A stretch of 64,000 nucleotides of DNA from Tanytarsus gracilentus (GCA_038502055.1 JAXRKN010000027.1:248001-312000), one strand, 5' to 3'. Numbered from the stretch's first letter, positions 43,323 through 55,971 are shown. A program made the numbers and translations. Notes: generated by a model not told the origin, from the letters alone.

Positions 43323-46200
43323 TTATCTCGCGAGTTGAATAATTAAGCTCGCACACATCTCAAAGAACTCCATCGTGTGATGACCGGAAATTTGTTGTGG
43401 CTGCTGAACTTGACCGGCAATTGGTGGCGTTAAGCTGATCATGTCGTCGCTCTGCTCGACTTCCTCATGTGTGAGACTTTTAAAGTCAACGAGATATGAC
43501 TTGGGATCGACTTGATAGAGCTGCAGTGACATTTTCACATAATGACCATCCATATTCATTTTTCGGACACGAACGTGAAAGGGATTGATGACTTTCCACT
43601 CATAATCGAGAGCTTTCATTGCACGATAAACCTTAAAATGATTAAATTTGTATTTGTTATAGTTTTAATAAAAATTTAACTCACCTCGAGCATGATGTCA
43701 TTGGGTTTTGATTGCGATCTAATACCCAAATGCCATTTTGCACGCTTAACTGGAGTTCCTCGATATTTTTCCTGATTAACGACTCGCTCAGCGACAATCA
43801 CTGGACTCTCAGGATAGCTTGAAGGTTGTTGACCGACTGTTCGCTCCCTCAACGGTGCAATTCTCTCAGGATGCGGTTTTGCGGGATCCATCGAGAAATG
43901 TTGTGGAACATGAATTGGAATTTGAGGTGGCGGCGATGATGCGCAATAAAAATCTTTGATTTCAGCCTTTGCTGCCTCGTCAATGCGACGATTATCGATA
44001 ATTAAATGATAGGCGATAGCGAGTTGATCGTGTGGATCGCCAGATAATAGTGCGCCATGAACTTCAACCTCTTTAACTCCGAACTTCTCGCAAACCTCAG
44101 AAACAGCTCCAAGATCGATAATTGAAGAATCCTGTTCGACTGGCGATGGAAAGAGATAAGCGGGAAGGTCCTTTTGGAACCAATCGTGTTTTTTGATTTC
44201 TTCGATTGTCGCTCGCTTAAGCGGATCAACTTGAAGCATTTGACAGAGCAGCGAGACGACTTGCTTGTTGAGATATTCGGGAATTGGAAAAATTCCAGAT
44301 TTTATTTTGCGGAAGAGAGCTAAAAAATAAATTTGATATTAAATGGATTACTAAAATTATTTAAGCAACTCACTTGGCACGTGTTCATCGTCGAACGGAA
44401 GAGTGCCACATAAAAGTGCATACAAAATGACTCCACACGACCAAATGTCAACTTCAGGTCCCGCATAAAGTTTTCCCGAAATCACTTCGGGTGCAGCGTA
44501 GTTTGGAGATCCACACGATGTGCGGAGGAATTCACCGTCGAGCTAAAATTTAATTTTCATTAGAATTATTAAAATTTTAAGAGTCAAAAACTCACCATCA
44601 TGTTACTCAATCCAAAATCGGCGATCTTGACGTGCATGTTGTGATCTAGTAATAAATTTTCGGGTTTTAAGTCTCGATGGACAATCATGTGACGATGACA
44701 GTAATCAACACCGGAAATAATTTGCTGGAAAAACTTTCGAGCTTCAGCTTCTTGTAATTTTCCTTGTTTCACGATATAATCGAAAAGTTCACCGCCACTA
44801 ACGAACTCCATTACCTAAAATCAAACAATATTCATACTTCAACTCTTATTAGAACAAATTCTCGCATACCATAAAAATATCCAACGGTGTCGAGATGACT
44901 TGATACAATTTAATAATGTGCGGATGCCTGAAGAGCTTCAAATTTTGAATTTCTCGACGAATCTTTCCGACAACATCCAGCGACTTGATTCGTTGTCTGT
45001 TGAGAATTTTAACGGCAACTTTATGCTTTGTAACGACATGCTCGCCAATTTTAACTTTTCCGAAAGTTCCGTCTAGAAGAAAAAGAAGAAAAAATGTTTC
45101 AAAACCCACACGTGGGTGTTGCCGCGTAACCCACTTGTAACAGATCAGTGTTTGAAAATCAAGTGATTAAAAAATGTGTTTAAGTCAATCCGACACTTTG
45201 GCTGTCCGTGGCAGTCCTGTTCGACAATTTTTAAAAATCGTCTATGTCATTAGATTCCTGGTCCAATTACGAGTTCAACGATACCCATGAAGGCATAGTA
45301 CAGAAAAATTGACATAATTGATGTCCGTGCCACTACTCACAGGCCTTGAATCCCATAAATACAAAATCATCTATGTCAATAGATTCCTGGTCCAATCACG
45401 AGTTCAACGATACCCATGAAGCCATAGTTCTGAAAAATGGACATTTTGGCTGTCCGTGGCACTACTGGCCGTCCATGATGGACATTCATCAAAAATCATC
45501 AATGCCATTCAGTTCCTGGTTCAATTACGAGTTCAACGAGATACATGAAGATAGTTCTGAAAAATAACATTTTGGTGTCCGTGGCACTGCTGGCCGCCAT
45601 GATGGACATTCCTAAAAATCATCTATATCAATCGATTCCTGGTCCAATCACGAGTTCAACGATACCCATGAAACCATAGTTCTGAAAAATGGACATTTTG
45701 GCTGTCTGTGGCACGACCATAGGTCACGACTCGAAAAATCATGTATGTCAATCGATTCCTGGTCAAGTTACGAATCAATGCCAATCGATTTCTGGTCCAA
45801 TCACGAGTTCAACGATACCCATGAAGCCATATAAGAAAAAATTTGTATGAAAAATGGACGTTATGGCCGTCCATGGCACGACCATAGGTCATGACTCAAA
45901 AAATAGTCAGTGCCTGCACATATAGACCCTAAGAGCTACCATCTGGCGAAAACTAGAAGTCTCTAGCTGGTCCAGGGACCGAGATCTCGCTTGTGCAGAC
46001 GGACGGACGGACGGACAGACGGACGGACGGACGGACGGAATCACGAGCATATAAGCGTTACACCACTTTGTGGGTTACGCTAAAAATTTAGATTTTTTAA
46101 GTCGTAATAAAGAGCAATTTTGATATTTACTTCCGAGCGTTCTGCCGAGTGTGTAGTGACCGATTTTGATCAACGGAACGGCTGAACCTGAGTCAGACAT
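43323..46200 (-). CDS. AMPKalpha: AMP-activated protein kinase catalytic subunit alpha
   Basis: Exons 46200-46131, 45072-44870, 44814-44596, 44542-44374, 44319-43685 and 43631-43323; 534 aa (vertebrate alpha about 550). Motifs: HYTLGRTLGNGTFGKVKIG (Gly loop created across the first splice), VAVKILNRQ (Lys), IVHRDLKPEN, DFGLSNMM, activation-loop LDGEFLRTSCGSPNYAAPE with the LKB1-target Thr, a UBA-like autoinhibitory region (VSEVCEKFGVKEVEVHGALL), and the C-terminal beta/gamma-binding block (MKALDYEWKVINPFHVRVRK). It senses AMP/ADP with beta and gamma subunits and phosphorylates metabolic enzymes. Intron 1 (45073-46130) is almost entirely the inverted-repeat element. Confidence 0.97.
45095..46086 (-). 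mobile_element. Non-autonomous inverted-repeat element, copy B (in AMPK alpha intron 1)
   Basis: Starts TGTTTCAAAACCCACACGTG and ends TGTGGGTTACGCTAAAAATT, the reverse complement of copy A's ends. The interior holds about five degenerate copies of a roughly 110-bp unit (GATTCCTGGTCCAATCACGA, TTCAACGATACCCATGAAG, AAATGGACATTTTGGCTGTC). It ends with the CATCTGGCGAAAACTAGAAG segment, also present inverted in copy A, and a GGAC microsatellite. Small ORFs here are repeat translations. Confidence 0.75.
45998..46039. repeat. (GGAC)n microsatellite
   Basis: About ten consecutive GACG/GGAC units with one GACA variant, within element copy B. Copy A has a shorter GTCGTCTG-type counterpart near 1900. 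Confidence 0.9.
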
Positions 46201-48402
46201 AGTTGTTAATTGTGTTCACTGCAATTCCGGAAGTAATTTTTGAGCTTTTTCGAGTGTCACGGGAATGAAAATTGAAAATTATTTTTTCACATTTATTTTG
46301 ATGAGATTTAAGCTGATTTCGATGTTAAGAGATAATTGTCGAGGTTGAAAATCGGAAAGTTCACTTTAATTTCTTTGTTTTAATGATTTAATCGAAATAA
46401 ATTGAGTGAAAATTTTAGTCAATTGTTTTTAATTGTTTTCTGCTTCTTTGTCAGTTTCGCGTCTTTTTTCGTTTTTCGCTTCAACATTTTTGAATTTTTT
46501 TTGAACGTTACAAAATTTTTTTTCCGATTTTGAAAATTGAGTTTAAAAAAAATTGAAAATTTATTAAATATTTTAAAAAAATTCTGTTAAAAATAAAATA
46601 AATAAAAATTAAGGAGTCTAAAAACATTTCCAAGTGCTTAGTCACACATCATTTTCAACCCTCGTCACACTTCCTTTGTTCATTGAGCTTTTGTGCTCGG
46701 CAGTTGGCAACAAGTTGCCTTTTATCATTTTCCACCCTCCACTTTCGATTTCATCGCAAAGAAAAAAAAAACTACTCGGCAGAAAATTAGGTTGAAATGA
46801 GAATTTTCTCCCTTCAGCGTCGCATTTTCTCCTCATTCATGGTTGAGATTAAGTTCATGCCAACATCGGATTTTCTTTGGCATGATTTTTTTGATATAAA
46901 TAATAATTAAAAATAGCCTCGAGTTTTGGCAGCGGAAAAAATATGTTGTGTGGCATTATGAAAGTAATTGGCGGAGGATTACGCTAGAAATTTCCATTAA
47001 TTGTGGCATTAAAGATTTTTTTTTGGGGAATAATTTATGGAGGAAAAATTAATTTTTGGGGTGTTTTTTTGGTTGTAAGCTCATGTTAATTCTTGAAATA
47101 ATTTTTTGATTTTCACAAACAGCCGAAAATTTTTTCAAAATATTTTTTCTTTATTAAATTTTTCTTTGGCATAATTCAGCGAAATTTTATTACAAAAAAC
47201 ATCGTTTGTAAAATATCTTACTATAAATACTTCTTATAGCTTTCATTAGCGTTCAGTTAACATGGACAATTTTTTTATCAATAACCTTTTTGCGTTGAAA
47301 AAGAGCAATGAGCCATGAAAGCTTATAAAATACATTTTTTTTTCTGGAGCATAAATACATTTTTATCGTGTATATATTTTTGAGTAATAAATTTGTAAAC
47401 ATTTTGTTGTTTTTTTAGTATCATGCGATTGTATAAATGCATTTATGTTTTTTTTGACTAAATGATTCGAGCGATATGACAATGAATTCGCTAAGATTAA
47501 TGTTTGAGTTGAGGGATGAAAGTTAAAAAATTTGGAAAATCAATGAAAATTAAAAATCCCACATGTGGACACAAAAAAATTTAAATTCAAAAAATACGTT
47601 AAAGTTATCGACTAAATTTTTTTTGAAAAAAATTATTTCAGCAAAAATTATTGAAATTTTAATGGAATTTTTTATGTTCAAATTTAAAAAGTCAAAAAAT
47701 TTGAAATTTGAATTTAAAAAATACGTTAAAATTTAGATTTAATTTTTTTTGAAAAAAATTATTTCAGCGAAAATATTTAAAATTTTAACGGAATTTTTTA
47801 AATTCAAATTAAGAAAAGTCAAAGAAAATTTAAAATTAAATCCAATTAATTAATTTTCACCCTCAACTCAAATTATAAAAATGAATCTACATGATGATTA
47901 AGACACAGGTTTACGACACCGACACACCACAGCTAATTAATTAACTAACATCCAGTCTCTAATCTTTAAACTAAAAAAAAATATCAAGTATCACTTCAAG
48001 TCCTTTTGCTTTGATGATTTTTTTTGGTCTCTTTAAGCTGCTGTGGCACGCACGACACATAAAAATTGGCTACGAGAGTAAAAATAATGAAAACTTATGT
48101 TTAAGAAGCTCATTTTCGGTCGTGTATGGGTGCTGATTATGAAGTGAGAGATGAAATGATTTTTATGAACTTGTGTGAGGTTTGATTTTGATGTTGAGGA
48201 AGAACTTTTTGAAGCTTTAGAAAGAAAAATTTGAGTTTAACAAAATTAATTGATTTTTGAGCTTTTGAAATTTTTTCGATTGTCTTAAAATTCTTTCTAA
48301 AGCTTCAAAATACTCTTTAAATTTTTGTAAATCGATAATTTTGTCCTCGTTGAAAATAATTTTGTTAACAAAACATTTTCAGTCCATCAGACTTAAATTT
48401 CT
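46201..48402. other. 2.2-kb intergenic region
   Basis: AT-rich, no supported gene. There are higher-complexity patches at 46630-46850. AAAATACGTTAAA motifs occur twice (near 47594 and 47714) in two similar stretches 120 bp apart, which look like a degenerate tandem duplication (47575-47700 versus 47695-47820). Confidence 0.5.
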
Positions 48403-49904
48403 CTACTTTTCAGTCGCTCCATAATTCGAGGCAGCTTCCTTATCGGCCGCCATCAATTTCTTATCGTTTTCTTCGCCCTTAAATTTATCATTCAACGACC
48501 ACACGCAGAGCAGCAAAAACACCCAAGCGACAATCATGAGAGCACTAAAATGCTGAAGTTTATCTTCAAACTTTAAATCGGGTCGTTTCTCTTTAATTCG
48601 AGGCTCGCCGGGATCGTGAAGCATGGTGGGAAGAATTACGGAAGTGATGACCACAATCAGGAGAATCGCGTTGACAATTAACATTGGAAGGACAAAAGTT
48701 GATTTACGCTGGAAGGAAAATTAATTAATTATTTAAATTAATTAATTGAAAGTTATCAAAATTAAAAACTAATTCAAAAAATCTAAAATCAATTTTTTAA
48801 TTGAATTAATTGAAAGTTATAAAAATTAAAACTTATTTGATTGAAAATTGATGTATTGAAAATTAATTCAAAAAATTAAAATTATTCAAATTAATTAATT
48901 AAAAGATACCAAAAAAATTATTTGATTGAAAATTAATTGAAAGTTATAAAAATTAAAAATTATTTGATTGAAAATCGATTAATTTATAATTAATTCAAAA
49001 ACCTTCAATTATTAAATTAGAAGTTATGAAAAATAATTCAAATAAATACTAATTAATTAATCAGCATGCTAAATCTCACCTGACTAATTCCGACGAACAA
49101 AATTAAAGCCAAAATCGTGGTCATTGTTGAAATAGCGAGCAACACCAAGCTGTCCTTAAGTTGATTCTCATTAATGTACGCCCTAAACACTGCATACAAG
49201 AAGTAAGGCATTGCAATGATTCCCGCGACAAAATTAATTCCCGCAAACACATAACCGCCAATTTCTGAATATTTATCGAACACATTTTGTGGCTTCGTAA
49301 CTGTTTGCGCTTCAGCGTTCGACAAGTTGTCCGACAGCGCCATCGATGTAATTTCGATGTTTGCCATTTTCTCCTGCTCTTCGGCATCGTATTTTTTGTG
49401 TATCGAGTATAAAATCACGATAGCATAAAGTCGAAAAATTACGTCGCAAAGAAAAGGCAAAAGACGTGCGGGACTGTTGTAGACCTCGAGGAGAATTATT
49501 CCAGCTGAAATCATCAAGCACGACATGAAACCGTGAAGGAGCAAAAAGTGACTTATAATTCCAGTTTTACGCTAGAAAAAAAATTAATTTTTGTTGAAGG
49601 TGTTGAAATATTTAATGAAGGACTCACCATGTAGACATTCTGAACAATAATCATCGACGTCAGAATGTAGTAAGACACAAAAATAACGCAAATGGCAATT
49701 TTAACGACCTCAACGACATTCGCCTGATAGAGAAGCGTCGCCAGAAACACCAAAAGCACTAAACTCGTGAGGGAACAGTAAGCGGCGATGACATAAGCGC
49801 CAACTTCAAGCTAAAATAAATTTCAATTAACTTTTTAATAGAAAAAAATTCGAGCGAAAAATTTTCACCTCAAAACAAAAGAGAAATTTTTTGAGGGCGA
49901 ACAT
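48403..49904 (-). CDS. Multi-pass membrane protein with a duplicated four-TM module, 338 aa
   Basis: Exons 49904-49869, 49810-49628, 49571-49080 and 48708-48403, all phase 0. Start chosen at 49904 (MFALKKFLFCFE) because the related gene at 55256 begins MWTMKKFFYCLE at the same place; an in-frame ATG at 49979 would add 25 residues. About eight hydrophobic segments form two copies of a four-TM module, and each copy has an intron just before an R-K pair (RKTGI and RKSTF). The cytoplasmic tail is Lys/Glu-rich (ENDKKLMAADKEAASNYGATEK). It resembles insect DUF4728/LAPTM-like four-TM proteins of unknown function; that assignment is tentative. Confidence 0.7.
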
Positions 49905-51972
49905 CTCCAAAAAAGAAGAAAATGAGAAAATGTTTGTGAGTCCGCTTCGGATGAACGATGAATGATAACTGAGAGACATTTTTCACTCACCACGCAACTC
50001 CAAAAGTTTAGAGTTTTTTGCTCTCACGGAGTTGTCGCCTTTGTGCTTTGTTGTTGTGAAAATTTTTGCAGCTGATGAAGGAAAATTTTTTATGAGTTTA
50101 TGGAGAATGTTCGATGTGACTGACGAGACAAAGTATTGGCGCCAATTTAATTATGGAAATGAGGGAAGTGGAGAGAGATTTTATCGAGTGGTGATAGGAA
50201 AATAAATTGTGGAAAATTTATGAGATAAAAATTTTAACGTTTTTTTGAGTTTTCAAAATTTTTTGGGGGTGACAAATTCAATAAAAATTTAAATTATTTT
50301 TTTCTGATTTTTAAATATTTTTTAACTAATAATTTTTTTAAATTAATCTTAAAATTCAAAAATACGTTAAATTCTTTTAAATTTGTTTTTTGAAATTTTT
50401 AAAATAAAGTTAAATTTTAACGATTTTTTTTTTCAAATTGTGAACAAAAAATTTATCCAAATAAATTTTAATTTTAACAATTTTTTAAGTCCACCCTTAC
50501 CAAAATCATTTTCAGATTTTTTTTCAATCCATCAGCAACATTTTTGCAACTTCACATAATCAACAAACCTTCGAGGACGTTCAACAAGTTCAATTTCCAT
50601 CAGATTGCATCAAGAAAAGTGAAAACGAAAATTCGCAAAATTTTGGATGATTGCCAAAAAAGGAGGCTCAACAGGTGAACGACATCACCGAGAAGGTTCA
50701 CAAAGTGCACGAATGAAAAGCTTTACGATAAAATCTCGATAGTTTAAACAGCTGATGTGAATTTTTTATGACAAACGACTCAATTTTATGAAAGCTTTTA
50801 AGGGTGATTAGAGAGGCTTGATTGAAATGTGAAATTGTGTGGATTTTTAAGGGTGATTAAGGTTGGAATTTGTGAAATATTGAAAAATTTAAATTTTATA
50901 ACTGAAATTAATTTAAAATTATTTAATTAAAAAAAATCCACTGAATTAAGTTTTAAAAAAAATATTAAATAAAAAAAATATTTTTAAAAATTTTAACGTA
51001 TTTTTTTGAATTTTTTAATAAATCATAAAAAATATTTTCATTCATTAATTTCCCTCTTTTTTCTCTCACTAATTAAACGCCTCCATTGTGTTCTTCCATC
51101 CCACCGCTTTCACTGCAATTATCATCATTTCTCACCTTGCACACTTTCATCGATTTTCCGCCACTTGTTGCAGTCTACATAGAAAAAAGTTCAATTCACT
51201 CGACATAAAACATCTGCTTAACTTTTTTTTGCATGCTCTCTCGTAATTTGTCGCATTTTATTATTTCTTACTGTCGTCAGTTTGTCTCTCGAGATGTTTC
51301 ATTATTTACAAAATTGTGAGAGAGAGAAATTGATGGGTGAGAGAAGAGGAAAATTGACATGCGTAGAGTAAAAAAAATAAAAACAGAAGAAAATTAAGTG
51401 GATGGAAAATTATGGAGCTTTTGAGGAAAATTTATTTTCTGAATAAAATATCAAAAAATGAAATTTTTCGTGATTCGAAATTTACAAAAATAAACCTGAA
51501 AAATATTTCGTCCCCTCCCCCACTTGACCTCAACTCCAATTCCCCCATAAAAAGTTTAACGACACTTTGTCGAAGCTTTTTTCTTCTTTCATATTTTTTT
51601 CTATAAATATCACATCAAAAAGTAGATAAAGTGAGAATAATGTTGAGTAAAAAAATCAATAATCGATTTTCACTTTTGAGAGCCAGTAAGTGAACGCTTA
51701 TGTGGTCGATGGGAGAATTTTTCATTACATTGATGGACTTGATGGGTGGAAAAATTGTTATTTACATGAGGGATAAATTTAAAATGGAATGAGTGAGGTT
51801 TGAATTATAGGAATTTGAAATTTGAATATTTTTCTCATAAAATTTCTCTGCAATTAATTTTCTCATCCAAAAATAACTTTTTTCCTCACTCGACATCAAA
51901 TAAACTTTTTTTATTGTCATTTTCTTTTATGTCCAGAATTTATGACTTCTTAACTAATTTGAGTGTCCGTCC
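49905..51972. other. 2-kb intergenic region
   Basis: No supported gene. The segment 50540-50740 has unusually balanced composition (AACCTTCGAGGACGTTCAAC, GGTGAACGACATCACCGAG) and may be an unrecognised 5' UTR exon or non-coding RNA. The rest is AT-rich with TACGTTA motifs near 50365 and 50998. Confidence 0.4.
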
Positions 51973-52227
51973 TTAGCTTGAATTATTCATCGGGTCGAGT
52001 CTCTCGACGTACTTACAACTAATTTTACTTCCTCGTAATCCTTTCAAGACTTTAATCCCACACAAAAAGCTATTTGTGGATCGGATTTTGTCATGAACTT
52101 CATCAGCAGCTTCACGTTGATTTGAAAATGTTACTTCGTAGTTTTTTATTAAATAAAATTCACCTGAGTCAATAAAATGCGGAACGAAAATAGAAAAACA
52201 TATCGAGAGAAAAACAACTTGAGTCAA
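51973..52227 (-). CDS. Possible small secreted protein, 84 aa
   Basis: A single open frame with a convincing hydrophobic start (MTQVVFLSICFSIFVPHFIDSG), a basic/acidic mature part with two Cys (FLCGIKV, KISCKYV) and stop TAA. Composition is more balanced than the flanks. I see no related gene in the window and no recognised family. Confidence 0.45.
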   Translation of the reverse strand: MTQVVFLSICFSIFVPHFIDSGEFYLIKNYEVTFSNQREAADEVHDKIRSTNSFLCGIKVLKGLRGSKISCKYVERLDPMNNSS

Positions 52228-52372
52228 TAAAAATATTTTTTAATAAAAAATGGTGATAAAAAATTAAATGATTTTTTATTTAAAAAACCTCTGAAAAATT
52301 TAAAAATTAAAAACTTTAAATTATTTTTAAATTTTCTCCAATTTATTGCTGTACAATTTAATTTTTTCATAA

Positions 52373-52573
52373 TTAACCAATCATGTGCAGATTTTTTAAA
52401 CATTCAATAAATTCCACTTTATCAACACAATTATTGCAAATTTTTATTTTACACTTTTTAGTTTTGGCTGAATGACATTTAAAAATGAATTTTATTTCGA
52501 CATTTAAGGCATTTTTGTCGGAGTAAAAGTTGTGGAAATGAAAGAGGTGCAATGAGACTGGAAAAAAGTTCAA
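52373..52573 (-). CDS. Possible small Cys-containing ORF, 66 aa
   Basis: Open frame with a weak hydrophobic start (MNFFPVSLHLFHFHNF) and a Cys/Lys-rich tail (FKCHSAKTKKCKIKICNNC). A TTTTTTCCAG just inside the ORF start could be a splice acceptor, so this may be an exon of a longer minus-strand gene. Weakly supported. Confidence 0.28.
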   Translation of the reverse strand: MNFFPVSLHLFHFHNFYSDKNALNVEIKFIFKCHSAKTKKCKIKICNNCVDKVEFIECLKNLHMIG

Positions 52574-52796
52574 AGAGAGTTTGAAGATTCTTCGTAAATT
52601 AGTTCAAGCTCTTATGAAATCTTCCAACGACTTTCTAACGTCTCCTATGACCTTTTTATCCACCCTCAATTTATTTTTCATCATCTCAATTATTCACGTA
52701 TAAATGCTTCAGTAAATACAATGCGATTCAATAAAAGCTTCTTGAGTTTTCTTCTCATTCGTTTGAGGAGGACAATGACATGACTTTCGAGTTCAT

Positions 52797-52863
52797 TTTC
52801 CACGTTCGGACACAAAAAAATCTGAAATTTTTTTTCATCTTTTTCTGTGTCCGAACGTGGAAA
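52797..52863. repeat. Perfect 18-bp inverted repeat (hairpin)
   Basis: TTTCCACGTTCGGACACA at 52797-52814 is perfectly repeated inverted at 52846-52863, separated by a 31-nt A/T-rich loop. The GC content of the stem is far above the flanks. Confidence 0.9.
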
Positions 52864-54134
52864 TTTTATGATAGATGTGAGTAGACTGAGGTCAGTTGTG
52901 TGCATTTGTAAACAGTAGAAAATAGTTGGCATTTTTGATGAGTTTTGTTCGTGTTGTAATTGTGGAGGGTTATGAGGAGTAAAATCGGTGGGGGCTTTGG
53001 CAGTTTTTTGACAGACATCTAAAGAATTATTTTGAAAGCTGGTTTGCATGCCGGGATATGTTTGACGATCGTTTTCTTGTTCGATTCATTTCTAATTTCT
53101 TGAGTTTTGTAAATTTTTAGACTCATTTTTATTTATCATAGTAAAGTTTGTAAATTTTAAACTCTTCTTTATACTCGTTGCAAAGATTAATTAGTGAAAA
53201 AACTATTTATAGAATTTTTTAAACTTTTTTTGATGGTCATTTTGCAAAATAAAGTTTTTTTTGAATAAAAATTACCAAAATTTGTTAATTTTTGAATTCT
53301 TAATTTTTTTTGGATAAAAATTATCAAAATTTGATAAATTTTGCATTTTTAATTTTCTTTGAATAAAAATTACCAAAATTTTTTTAATTCGGAATTTTTA
53401 ACTTCATTGAAAATCAAAAAATTTAAAATAAAAAATCTAAAAGTCATTTGCAGATTTTTCCATATTTTTTTTAAATTTTTTATGCTTATCAACATTTAAC
53501 TAGCTTATAATTAATTTTTGACATAAATCTTGTCAACTTTAAATAGTTTGGTCGTAATTAAGTAAAATGCAGTTTTAGCAAAAATTTAAAATTAAATTTT
53601 GCAGTTTTAGAAAAGCTAATTTGAGATATTTTCTCTAACTCTTTTTTAAATTAACTCTTAAAAAGCGAATATCACTCAACAATTCCGCTGCTTAGACTTT
53701 TAAAGGGTCAAAAAACTTTGAAAATTGTCTCAAAATTTTCTAAATTAGTTTTAAAATAATTTAAAGTCTTTTAATTATCATGAAATAAAATTTTTAAAGG
53801 CGATTTTGAATTAAAAATTGACTAAAGAGTTTGAAAATGGACTTGAATTTTTTTTCTCACATTTACTTAACTTTAAAAAGCTTCACTTTTTGGCTGATTT
53901 TTATAATTTTTTACATCAATTTTTTCCTTTTCCACTTCAGCTTTTTTCACATTAAATTTTTCCTCTCTTAAAATCATTTTCGCATTGAATTTTTTATCGC
54001 TTTGCACAGGATCAAAAACAAAAGCGGGAGGAACGCTGAAGGTCACGAAAGGTCGGGCAAAAAAACATTTTTCTCACTCACAAAACACTTTCTTCACTGC
54101 CACCACGTGCCGCACTTTAACATCGACTTTCGTG
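52864..54134. other. AT-rich intergenic region
   Basis: About 1.3 kb. The segment 53220-53440 has three imperfect copies of ATTACCAAAATTTGTTAATTT-type sequence. The segment 53990-54134 is more complex and probably 3' UTR of the minus-strand gene that ends at 54135. No gene seen. Confidence 0.45.
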
Positions 54135-55256
54135 CTATTTTTTTCTCGTTCCATGAGCGACTGGCTGTTCATCCTCGCTCGAGTGCTGAGCCATTTGATC
54201 GTGAGTCGTTCCATACGAGGCAAAAGCCTTTTCCGACGCCTCCATTTTTTCTCGCTGCAACTGCTCGTGTTTGAATCTTGAATAGAGCGTGTAAATGCAC
54301 CCGATGGAATACCAGCGAAATGCGATATCGCCGAATATCAGCAAAAGAGTTTTGACCGTGCCGAAATAGTGATTGAAAACTGGTGCGGCAATGGTGATGC
54401 TGACTGTCATCGTGCCGTGCACTTTGAGGTAGAAGAGCATTGTTTTGTACTTTCGCTGTAAGAAATTTTTTTTGAGCTTTAACAAATTCGAATAAAATAA
54501 AATAAATCAAGTTTGATTGAGTTTCAAAAAAATATAAAAAAAAAGTCTTTAAAAAAAGTAAAAATAATTTTAAACTTTTCATTTTCTCACCTCGGTTATG
54601 CCTACGACGATCAGTAATGAGCCGACAATGTAATAAATCATGAAGTTGATGAAAGCAGCTAATCCGAGAGCTTTTATCTCATCAATGGCGTCCATTACCT
54701 GTCATGACGATATGGAATTAAGTTTGAGTGGAGAAATTATTCGTAAAAAATTAGATTCTTAAAAATTTAACGACTTTTAAATCTTTTAAAATTTTATTTG
54801 ATTAAAAAATTTCAAATTTTTTCATTTTCATAAAGAAATTCTTTTAATTCTTTTTATATTTTTCCATTTTTTTTATTTTTTTCAGGTCAATTTTAATTTT
54901 TTTAAACTTTTTTGTTGTTTCAAAACTTTTTCAAATTTTTAATTCATTCTTCAAATTATTTTTCAAATTTTAAAAGCTCTCAAATTTTTAAACTTTGTAA
55001 AAAGCTTCTAAAAACTTTTATTTCTTTTCCACAATTTTTTTCCTCCATCACAAATGAAAACTTTCCTCCCACCATCGAAATTTTCTTCCATCTCTCAATC
55101 GAAATTAATCTTGCGAACCTTTTTTACTTCCATGTGTGAATAAATCGAGAACATTGAGAAAATGTATGCGACATTTGCAATTGCACAATATCCAGCCACT
55201 AATCTTCCGCCCGCCTCAAGCTCGAGGCAATAAAAAAACTTTTTCATCGTCCACAT
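54135..55256 (-). CDS. Four-TM membrane protein, paralogue of 48403-49904, 185 aa
   Basis: Exons 55256-55128, 54698-54591 and 54455-54135, all phase 0. The start MWTMKKFFYCLELEAGGRL aligns with MFALKKFLFCFELEVGAYV of the neighbour. Four hydrophobic segments, with an intron immediately before RKYKTM at the same relative site as RKTGI in the paralogue. The C-terminal tail is Glu/Gln/His-rich (HDQMAQHSSEDEQ). It is a single four-TM module, so the 48.4-kb gene is the same design doubled. DUF4728-like; the function is unknown. Confidence 0.7.
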
Positions 55257-55971
55257 CCTGCGAGATTTTGTAAAATGTTGCGTTTCAGATCGCGTCACAC
55301 AACCGTCAACATCGAAAGCTCTAATAAAACTGTAGGAAAAGTTTTTGTTCGCTCTCTGCAGCTGTTGAATTTCGCTCTCTCTAAAATTTTGTACGCATGT
55401 CTACGAAATTTTCACCTTTTTCGTGTCAGTGTGTCGAAGCTCTTGGGTTGTTTTTGTTTGTAAGCGCACGTGGAAGATGTTGATGGTTGAAATTGACACA
55501 TGAAAGCATGCGTGAAAGTTAGGGGAAATTTATGCTGAATTCAAAAAATCATTGAACGTTACAAAAAAATTATTTTTTAAAGTTTTAAATCGTTTTATTA
55601 TAAAATCAATGAAAAGAATAAAAAAAAGTTTTAAAATTTAACAATCGTTAAATTTTGAACAAAAAAAACTTTTCATCACTCAAATTTTTGACATGAAAAA
55701 CGAGAAAGAAATGAATATAATTTTAAAATTTTTTCAACCGTTACAAAATTCTACTCGATCCAAAGTTTGAAAATTTTAAAACCGTTACAAAATTTAATCG
55801 CGATATGAAATTTTTTAAAATTAATTAAGTCTCAATTTTTCTCTCTTCATTTAAATAATTTTAAGTCTTTAGAAAATAATTAAATTTCAAAGTCAAAAAA
55901 AGTTTCTTTCTCACTTTTCAAATTTTTAAAAGATTTTCAAAAAAAATTATAAAAAAGTTCAGTTCAATATT
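55257..55971. other. Intergenic region
   Basis: About 700 bp. The first 200 bp are of balanced composition (likely 5' UTR or promoter of the four-TM gene), then AT-rich with three CGTTACAAAA motifs (55557, 55739, 55784). No gene seen. Confidence 0.45.

Noticed and set aside
45346..45567. 73-aa ORF at 45.3 kb
   Set aside because: Lies in the internal 110-bp repeats of element copy B in an AMPK alpha intron.
52690..53049. 119-aa minus-strand ORF
   Set aside because: The perfect 18-bp hairpin lies inside it, and there is no signal, domain or splice support.
53985..54281. Plus-strand ORFs at 54.0-54.3 kb
   Set aside because: Antisense to the last exon and probable 3' UTR of the four-TM gene; no supporting features.
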